In this document: positions 58,621 through 64,000 of the stretch, in pieces
Layout: every line of letters starts with the position of its first letter
Position numbering within the stretch: position 1 is the stretch's first letter
Assembly (NCBI RefSeq): GCF_019104765.1
Contig: NZ_JAHRXJ010000011.1
Location: forward strand, 310,001 to 374,000
Direction: 5' to 3'
From: Synechococcus sp. HK05
GTDB lineage: Bacteria; Cyanobacteriota; Cyanobacteriia; PCC-6307; Cyanobiaceae
Length of the DNA: 64,000 bases
Program-made: the position numbers and the translations under genes
The notes under the pieces: generated by a model
What the model was told of the DNA's origin: nothing
The model's input: only the letters and a program-made list of their open reading frames with translations
The model's database searches: none

Positions 58621-58639
58621 ACTTAAAGAGCAGGTAAAG
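58621..58639 (-). promoter_or_regulatory. Candidate Pho box upstream of pstS
   Basis: On the minus strand, CTTTACCT-GCT-CTTTAAGT gives two 8-base repeats at an 11-base period. Cyanobacterial Pho boxes are described as 8-base repeats of a PyTTAAPyPy(T/A) type with 3-base spacers. This fits with two imperfect matches. It starts 74 bases before the pstS ATG. Inferred role: phosphate-starvation control by the PhoB/SphR regulator. The element overlaps the last codons of the ThiO-like gene. Confidence 0.5.
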
Positions 58640-59816
58640 GTCCTGGCGACTGCAGCTGCTCCAGCACCCAGGCCGCGCTTGCCGGCGCCAGCAACACGCC
58701 GTTGCGGTAGTGGCCGCTGGTGAGCACCAGGCCGGGTTCGAGCAGTTCCAGCAGGGGCGCCGGCCGCTCGTCGGGGCGGGCGCGCAGGCCCTGCCAATGC
58801 CGCAGTGGTTCGGCCTGCCGCAGCCAGTCGGGAGCGGCGCCGCCGAGATGGCGCAGTTCGGCCAGGGCCTCGGGGCTGCCTTGGGTGAGGCCCGGTTCCA
58901 CGGTGGCCCCCAGCCAGAGGCGTCCGCCGGGGCGGGGCACCAGGTTGAAGCCATTCCAGCTGGCGCTGCCCGGCCAGGTCTCGGCGTTGCAGCCGGCCGG
59001 CAATTGCAGCTCCAGGGCCTGGCCCAGCACCGGGCTCTGGGGGCGCCTATGACCCAGGGGCTCCAGCAGTGCTGGGCTCGCCAGGCCAGCAGCGATCACC
59101 AACCAGTGGCTGCGGCAGGAGCCTGCCTCGGTGTGGATGATCCAGCGTTGATCGGCACCTTGGTTTCCCCGCTCCAGCTGCAGCACCGCAGCCGCTTGGG
59201 TGATCAGGCCGTGGTTGCGTCCGTCGTCCAGCAGGGCCTGCATGGCTGGTTGCGGGTCGATCTGAGCGTCGTTCGGTGAGAACAGCGCTCCGGCCGCATC
59301 CGCGGGGAGGGCTGGGCTGAGCGCCTGCAGCTCAGCCCGGTTGAGCAGCCGCAGCGGCAGCCCTTGCCGTTGGCGTTGTTCGGCCAGGCGTGCCTGGGCC
59401 TGCCACTCCTGCTCGTTGCAGGCCAGTTGCAGCAGGCCAGGCCGCCAGGGAATGTGGTGGCCCCGCTCGCTGAGCTGTTCACGCCACTGGCGCCAGAGGG
59501 CCAGGGATTGCTGCCTCAGCCGCCAGCCCCGCCCGCTGCTGCGCCGGAAGATCTCAGCCATCAGCAGCCCGAGGGCGGCGCTACTGCCGGCCTCGCTGGA
59601 TTGGCCGTGGGCCAGGGCTGGATCGATCAGCTGCACCCGATGGCCGTGCTGGCTGAGCAACCAGGCCACAGAAAGGCCCACCACGCCGGCGCCGATCACG
59701 GTGATCGACGTGGGCCGGCGGGTGGGCTCTGGTGGAGTGATGGTGATGGAGGCGGGATCAGGCCTGCTTGAGGTCGGCCTGCACCTGGGCCGGCAGCACC
59801 TGGGCGTAGAGGCCAA
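58623..59816 (-). CDS. FAD-dependent glycine oxidase-like protein (ThiO type)
   Basis: FAD-dependent oxidase that in the ThiO family supplies dehydroglycine for thiazole synthesis. The protein has ITVIGAGVVGLSVAWLLSQHGHRV (FAD dinucleotide motif, in parts), SSEAGSSAALGLL, DAQIDPQPAMQALL, WLGATVEPGL and SGHYRNGVLLAPASA. Family assignment is good, but D-amino acid oxidase or another substrate is possible. The only upstream start is a TTG that overlaps psbQ by 59 bases. The next, a GTG, lies inside the first beta strand of the Rossmann fold, so the N-terminus is unresolved. Confidence 0.8.
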   Translation of the reverse strand: MASTPRCCRPRCRPTSSRPDPASITITPPEPTRRPTSITVIGAGVVGLSVAWLLSQHGHRVQLIDPALAHGQSSEAGSSAALGLLMAEIFRRSSGRGWRLRQQSLALWRQWREQLSERGHHIPWRPGLLQLACNEQEWQAQARLAEQRQRQGLPLRLLNRAELQALSPALPADAAGALFSPNDAQIDPQPAMQALLDDGRNHGLITQAAAVLQLERGNQGADQRWIIHTEAGSCRSHWLVIAAGLASPALLEPLGHRRPQSPVLGQALELQLPAGCNAETWPGSASWNGFNLVPRPGGRLWLGATVEPGLTQGSPEALAELRHLGGAAPDWLRQAEPLRHWQGLRARPDERPAPLLELLEPGLVLTSGHYRNGVLLAPASAAWVLEQLQSPGPLPAL

Positions 59817-60264
59817 AGCCGCTGGCCACCTGGATGTAGGCCTTGCTCAGCTTGTTGGCGTCCTGCAGGCGGGCGGCTTCATCAAGATCGGCCAGAGCGT
59901 TCTTGAGGGCGTCAGCGCGCTTGTTGGCCTCGGGGCGCTCAGCGGGCAGCAGGCGCTGGTTGATGTAGAGCATCTCTCGGCCCACTTCCTGCATCGGGCC
60001 GTGGATCAGGTTGCGGGTGAAGGTCCAGTCGCGCTCGTTGACGAGGGTGGCCAGCTCGGGCAGGCGATCGCGGGCGGCCAGGAAGCCTTCGGCCTGGCGT
60101 TCGATCACGGCGATGTCCTCGGTGCTGAGGGTGGGGGCTTTGGCCTTACCGCCGCTGCAGGCGGTGAGACCGAAGCTCAGCACCAGAGCCAGAGCCACCA
60201 GGGCCAGGCTGCGCAGGGCGGATGCAAACCGGGTGGTCAGCGCGGACATCGACTGAGCAGCCAT
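59758..60264 (-). CDS. psbQ: Photosystem II lipoprotein PsbQ
   Basis: Lumenal lipoprotein of the oxygen-evolving complex. The 168-residue protein has a signal with lipobox LTAC (Cys36) and a four-helix bundle: TEDIAVIERQAEGFLAARDRLPELA, NERDWTFTRNLIHGPMQEVGREML, LPAERPEANKRADALKNAL and SKAYIQVASGFGLYAQVLPAQVQ (given in parts). The layout matches cyanobacterial PsbQ (sll1638 family). ATG giving MAAQSMSALTT was used, and the internal MSALTT is an alternative. Its 3' end is overlapped by the ThiO-like frame. Confidence 0.9.
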   Translation of the reverse strand: MAAQSMSALTTRFASALRSLALVALALVLSFGLTACSGGKAKAPTLSTEDIAVIERQAEGFLAARDRLPELATLVNERDWTFTRNLIHGPMQEVGREMLYINQRLLPAERPEANKRADALKNALADLDEAARLQDANKLSKAYIQVASGFGLYAQVLPAQVQADLKQA

Positions 60265-60373
60265 GACGTTGGAGCTTGATTGCGGGACTTTACCCAGGGC
60301 TTTTCGCCTTGAAGCGCCCGTGGGCAGCAGGCCGGCAGAATTCAGTGTTTCCAGGGCTGCGCCCCGCCTCGCC

Positions 60374-61246
60374 ATGACGGCTGCCACGGCCATCCTTCAG
60401 ATGATCTGCCCGGATCAGCCCGGCCTGGTGCGGGAGCTCTCCGGCTGGGTCGCGGGCAATGGCGGCAACATCGTGCATGCCGATCACCACAGCGATCAGG
60501 GGGCCGGGCTGTTTCTGAGCCGCATTGAGTGGCAGCTCGAGGGGTTTGGCCTGCCCCGCGAGGCGATTGCTCCGGCCGCGGCGGCCCTGGCGGAGCGCCT
60601 CAACGGCGAACAAACCGTCACCTTCTCCGATGAGAAGCCCGCCGTGGCGATCTTTGTGAGCAAGCAAGACCATTGCCTGCTGGATCTCCTCTGGCGCGTG
60701 CGCACCGGTGAGTTGCCGATGCGGGTGCCTCTGGTGATCGCCAACCATCCCGACCTGGGATCAATCGCCGAAGAGTTTGGCGCCCGCTTTGAGCACGTTC
60801 CGATCAGCAATGCCAACCGCGAAGAGGCCGAAGCCCGCCACCTGGAGCTGCTGGCGGAGCACGGCATCGAGCTGGTGATCCTGGCGAAATACATGCAGGT
60901 GCTCACACCGCGCTTTCTCGCGGCCTTCGACCCCCCGGATGCCTTCCACCGGGTGATCAACATCCACCACTCCTTCCTGCCGGCCTTCATGGGCGCGCAG
61001 CCTTATCACCGGGCCTGGGAGCGGGGCGTGAAGCTGATCGGTGCCACCGGCCACTACGTGACCGATGAACTCGATGCGGGCCCGATCATTGCCCAATCGA
61101 CCGTGAACGTGAGCCACCGCGATGAGGTGGAGGATCTGATTCGCAAGGGCCGCGACACCGAACGCCTCGCCCTGGCCCGGGCGGTGCGTCTGCATCTCAA
61201 ACGCCAGGTGATGGTGTATCGCGGACGTACGGCGGTGTTCGAGTGA
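60374..61246 (+). CDS. purU: Formyltetrahydrofolate deformylase
   Basis: Hydrolyses 10-formyl-tetrahydrofolate to formate and THF. The 290-residue protein has an N-terminal ACT-like domain (ILQMICPDQPGLVRELSGWVAGNGGN), then the formyltransferase-like domain with VIANHPDLGSIAEEFG, ILAKYMQVLTPRFLAAF, NIHHSFLPAFMGAQPYHRAWERGVKLIGATGHYVTDELDAGPII (in parts) with catalytic Asn-His-Asp type residues, and VEDLIRKGRDTERLALARAV. Its stop overlaps the next start as GTGA. Confidence 0.94.
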   Translation: MTAATAILQMICPDQPGLVRELSGWVAGNGGNIVHADHHSDQGAGLFLSRIEWQLEGFGLPREAIAPAAAALAERLNGEQTVTFSDEKPAVAIFVSKQDHCLLDLLWRVRTGELPMRVPLVIANHPDLGSIAEEFGARFEHVPISNANREEAEARHLELLAEHGIELVILAKYMQVLTPRFLAAFDPPDAFHRVINIHHSFLPAFMGAQPYHRAWERGVKLIGATGHYVTDELDAGPIIAQSTVNVSHRDEVEDLIRKGRDTERLALARAVRLHLKRQVMVYRGRTAVFE

Positions 61247-62598
61247 ACGCCGACCGTTGGGGTGCGAGGGCTGGCCAGGCTGTGCTCGCCCGGTTGGATG
61301 CGCACCGGCCCCCTGAGGCCGATCGCTGGGGGTGGCGTTGTTTCCAGCTCGGTGTGTTTGTGCTGCCTGCCAGCGCCTTATTCGCCGCCATGCTGCTGCT
61401 GGTGCCGTTAATTCAGGGCAGCCGCCGGCGCAGCCCCTGGGGGCACGACCGGGTGAATGGTGTGTTGGCGCTGGTGGCGGTGTTGATGCTGGCTGGGGCG
61501 GCCCTCGCCACACTGCGCAGCCAGGCGTTGCCCAGCTATTCCCCCTCCCTGGCCTGGGTGGGGCTGTTCAACTGGATACCCCTGTTCTGGGGGTTCTGGG
61601 CGTTTCAGGCTTATGTGGCGGATGGCGCCGCGCGGCGCCGGGTGGCGCTTGCCCTGGTGGCTGGCACCGTGCCGGTGGTGGTGACCGGCCTGGGGCAGCT
61701 GTGGCTGGGTTGGCAGGGCCCCTGGCAGATCCTTGGTGGGGCCGTGATTTGGCACCTGCAGGAGGGTGGCCGCCCGCAGGGGCGCCTCTCAGGCCTGTTC
61801 GATTACGCCAACATCACGGCTGCCTGGCTGTCGTTGAGCTGGCCGCTGCTGCTGGCGGCGCTCTTGGCCTGCGGCCGCCGCTGGCGGCAAAGGCTGGCCG
61901 GCAGTGGCTGGCGCTTCCTGGTGGTCCTGGGCCTGGCGGCAGCCCAGGTGACTGCTTTGTATCTCACCGATTCCCGCAATGCCTGGGGCGCGATGTTGCT
62001 GGCTGTCCCGTTGGTGGCTGGCCCTGGCCGTTGGCTGTGGCTGCTGCCGCTGCTCCTGCTGGCGCTCTTGCCCGTGGCCCTGGCCAGCCTGCCGGGGGTG
62101 CCTGGGGTGCTGCAGGATCCTGCCCGCGCGCTGGTGCCCCAGTCGGTGTGGGGGCGCCTCAACGATCTCAACCACCACAGCCAGCGCAAGCTGGCATCCC
62201 TGCGCATCACCCAGTGGAGCGTGGCGGCGGGGTTGATTGCCGAGCGCCCCTGGCTGGGCTGGGGTTCTGCTGCATTCAGCGTGATCTATCCCCTGCGCAC
62301 CGGCCGCTGGCATGGCCACCCCCACAACATCGCCTTCGATCTGGCGGTGAGCTTTGGCTTACCCGTGGCGCTCCTGGTGGTGGGGCTTGTGCTGTGGCTG
62401 CTGATTCGCGCACTGCGCCTGGGGATGGCCACCGGGCCTGTGTTCGAACGGGCCTGGTGGGCCTCAGCTCTGGTGGTGGCGGTGCTGCACGCCAGTGATA
62501 TCCCGATGTACGACAGCCGCCTCAACATCGCCGGCTGGATCCTGCTGGCGGGGCTGCGCTGCTGGGCCTTCAGGCCAGTGCTTCCTGCTGGTGCTTGA
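61243..62598 (+). CDS. O-antigen-ligase-like polytopic membrane protein
   Basis: The 451-residue protein has about ten membrane helices and a large loop (about 290-360) with ARALVPQSVWGRLNDLNHHSQRKLASLRITQW (in parts) and WLGWGSAAFSVIYPL, HPHNIAFDLAVSFGLPVALLV. The N-DLN-x-R and P-HN patterns fit the WaaL/Wzy/IctB superfamily, whose members join or polymerise surface sugars. Exact role unknown, and IctB-type proteins were once called bicarbonate transporters. Overlap with purU (GTGA) suggests coupling. It overlaps the radical SAM gene at the 3' end. Confidence 0.78.
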   Translation: MNADRWGARAGQAVLARLDAHRPPEADRWGWRCFQLGVFVLPASALFAAMLLLVPLIQGSRRRSPWGHDRVNGVLALVAVLMLAGAALATLRSQALPSYSPSLAWVGLFNWIPLFWGFWAFQAYVADGAARRRVALALVAGTVPVVVTGLGQLWLGWQGPWQILGGAVIWHLQEGGRPQGRLSGLFDYANITAAWLSLSWPLLLAALLACGRRWRQRLAGSGWRFLVVLGLAAAQVTALYLTDSRNAWGAMLLAVPLVAGPGRWLWLLPLLLLALLPVALASLPGVPGVLQDPARALVPQSVWGRLNDLNHHSQRKLASLRITQWSVAAGLIAERPWLGWGSAAFSVIYPLRTGRWHGHPHNIAFDLAVSFGLPVALLVVGLVLWLLIRALRLGMATGPVFERAWWASALVVAVLHASDIPMYDSRLNIAGWILLAGLRCWAFRPVLPAGA

Positions 62599-64000
62599 GC
62601 AGGGTGGCCTTCGGCAGAGGACCCTCCAGGTGCTCCCAGGGCAACACCCGATCAGCGCTCCAGCTGGCCTGGATCACCTCCTCCCAGGGCGGTGGCAGGG
62701 GATTGCCTTCGAAGACCGCATCGCCCTCGCGCACGGCGCGGTAAGCCTGTTTCCAGCCCCCCAGGCTTTCGTGGCGACCGCGTGCCGCGGCGATCACCGG
62801 AGCCAGGCGCCGGTCGCTGCGTGAGAGCAGCGCCTGGATCACGCTCCAGCCATAGCTCTCCGGCCGCAGTTCGATTCCCTTGGGCTTGAGGCGTTTGGCC
62901 AGCAGCTTCAGCCGTTTTTCTGCCTCCGGCCGCACGCCCTGCCACTGGAAGGGCGTGTGGGCCTTGGGCACGAAGGTGCTCACCCCCAGGCTGAGCCGCA
63001 ACCCGGGTGTGGCTTTCTTCAGGGCCAGCAGCAGTTCGGCGGTGGCTTCCACATCGGTGTCGTCTTCCGTGGGGAGGCCCACCATCCCGTAGAGCTTCAG
63101 GCCCGTGAGTCCGCCTTCTTTGGCGTAGCGAGCCGCGGCGTGGATCTCCTCGGTGGCGAGCTTTTTGTTCACCACCTGGCGCATCCGTTCACTGCCGCTT
63201 TCGATGGCGATGGTGAGGGATTTGCTGCCGCGCTTGGCCAGGATCCGGCCCAGCTCCGGAGTCACCGTGGCGGCCCGAACCGAGCTCACACTCACCCGGG
63301 TGCCCTCGAAGCGATCGCCATCGAGCCACGTGAGCAGGTCGCCGAACTGGGGGTGTTGGGTCACGGAGGCGCCCAGCAGCCCCAGGCGCTGGGTGGCGGT
63401 GAGGCCTTTCTCCACAGCGGGGATCAAACCGTCGTCGAGGCTGGGCGTGCGGAAGGGCAGGGTGAGATAGCTCGCCAGGCAGAAGCGGCAGAGCTCCGGG
63501 CAGCTGCGCACCACCTCCACCATGTGGATGGAGGGCCAGGCTGCCTCCGGCGTGATCACCGTGGAGTGGCTGAGGGTGTTGCCGCGCCAGGTTTGTTTGG
63601 CCACGGTGGCGGGAATGCCCGGCTCGATGGGCTCCACGGCCAGCAGCGCCCCGTCTGGGCCGTAGCGCGGCGCGTAGAGCGCAGGCACATACACACCCGG
63701 CACCTGGGCCAGCTGCCGCAACCGCTCGGGCCGCGGCGCGCTGCGGCAGGCCTGCAGGGCGTCAATGAAGGCGGGCAAGAGCTGTTCGCCGTCGCCCAGA
63801 AGCACCACATCAAAGAAGGGGGCAAGAGGCTCGGGGTTGGCGGTGAGCACCGGCCCGCCCCCGAACACGATTGGATCGTTGTCGCTCCGTTCAGCGGCCC
63901 AGAGGGGGATGCGCTGCTGCTCGAGCAGATCCAGCAGCACGGGGCCATCCAGCTCCCAGCTCAGCGAGAGGCCGAACAGGTCGCAGTGGCGGTGCGGTGC
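62570..64000 (-). CDS. B12-binding-domain radical SAM protein, 5' end missing (window edge)
   Basis: The visible 476 residues have the Rossmann-like B12-binding/N-terminal region (ANPEPLAPFFDVVLLGDGEQLLPAF), the radical SAM cysteine motif CPELCRFC (CxxxCxxC), the TIM-barrel segments VVRSCPELCRFCLASYLTLPFR, SVSSVRAATVTPELGRI and IAIESGSERMRQVVNKK (given in parts), and TGLKLYGMVGLPTEDD. A B12-binding radical SAM family of unknown substrate is the likely assignment. The frame is open to the window edge, so the gene starts beyond it. It overlaps the ligase-like gene by 29 bases. Confidence 0.85.
   Translation of the reverse strand, partial: APHRHCDLFGLSLSWELDGPVLLDLLEQQRIPLWAAERSDNDPIVFGGGPVLTANPEPLAPFFDVVLLGDGEQLLPAFIDALQACRSAPRPERLRQLAQVPGVYVPALYAPRYGPDGALLAVEPIEPGIPATVAKQTWRGNTLSHSTVITPEAAWPSIHMVEVVRSCPELCRFCLASYLTLPFRTPSLDDGLIPAVEKGLTATQRLGLLGASVTQHPQFGDLLTWLDGDRFEGTRVSVSSVRAATVTPELGRILAKRGSKSLTIAIESGSERMRQVVNKKLATEEIHAAARYAKEGGLTGLKLYGMVGLPTEDDTDVEATAELLLALKKATPGLRLSLGVSTFVPKAHTPFQWQGVRPEAEKRLKLLAKRLKPKGIELRPESYGWSVIQALLSRSDRRLAPVIAAARGRHESLGGWKQAYRAVREGDAVFEGNPLPPPWEEVIQASWSADRVLPWEHLEGPLPKATLLKHQQEALA

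Overview
This 64 kb window is a compact, GC-rich piece of a cyanobacterial chromosome, most likely a picocyanobacterium of the Synechococcus/Cyanobium group. The lineage markers are genes of oxygenic photosynthesis and thylakoid lipids: psbQ, a psb34-type small membrane protein, ycf37, ycf23, the sulfolipid genes sqdB and sqdX, a likely mgdA, gap2, a Tic20-family protein and a sucrose-phosphate synthase. I see no rRNA, insertion sequence, prophage, CRISPR array or clear genomic island. Gaps are short (the longest is about 264 bases), adjacent genes often overlap by 1 to 4 bases, and GTG or TTG starts are common. Layout, 0-13 kb: murB (cut by the left edge) and murC run leftward from gap2. Then come thiL, a lumenal cyclophilin, efp, accB, pdxA, a sugar-epimerase-like protein, an HNH nuclease divergent from a SNF2/HARP-like helicase, a lipoprotein pair, a half-size AbrB-type membrane protein and three very small unknown genes. 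Layout, 13-27 kb: tRNA-Gly(CCC), a lipoprotein, a class V aminotransferase, cbiD, guaA, two unknown genes leading into penicillin-binding protein 2, sqdX, sqdB, psb34, thiG, ycf37, rplT, rpmI and a SpoIID-like lipoprotein. Layout, 27-45 kb: mgdA; a leftward tig-clpP-clpX-LRAT-domain-dnaX block; a rightward asd-dapA-rnj block; an unknown membrane protein; tilS divergent from ycf23; and uvrB. Layout, 45-64 kb: sucrose-phosphate synthase, an LCP-family wall ligase, purT, mraY with small neighbours, argG, rpsF, tic20-like, aroE, dnaK, pstS, a ThiO-like oxidase, psbQ, purU, an O-antigen-ligase-like protein and a radical SAM protein cut by the right edge. Several genes connect functionally. murB, murC, mraY, PBP2, asd/dapA (lysine and diaminopimelate) and the LCP protein serve the cell wall. 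thiL, thiG and the ThiO-like oxidase fit thiamine synthesis. purU releases formate that purT can use in purine synthesis. sqdB, sqdX and mgdA make thylakoid glycolipids. tig, clpP, clpX and dnaK handle protein folding and turnover. The window is mostly housekeeping. The observations most worth checking are a perfect 8+8 palindrome at the gap2 promoter, a two-repeat Pho-box-like element before pstS, the HNH nuclease/HARP-helicase pair, the LRAT-domain gene in the clpX-dnaX block, the 55-codon psb34 gene, and a sucrose-phosphate synthase whose phosphatase-like domain has altered catalytic motifs.
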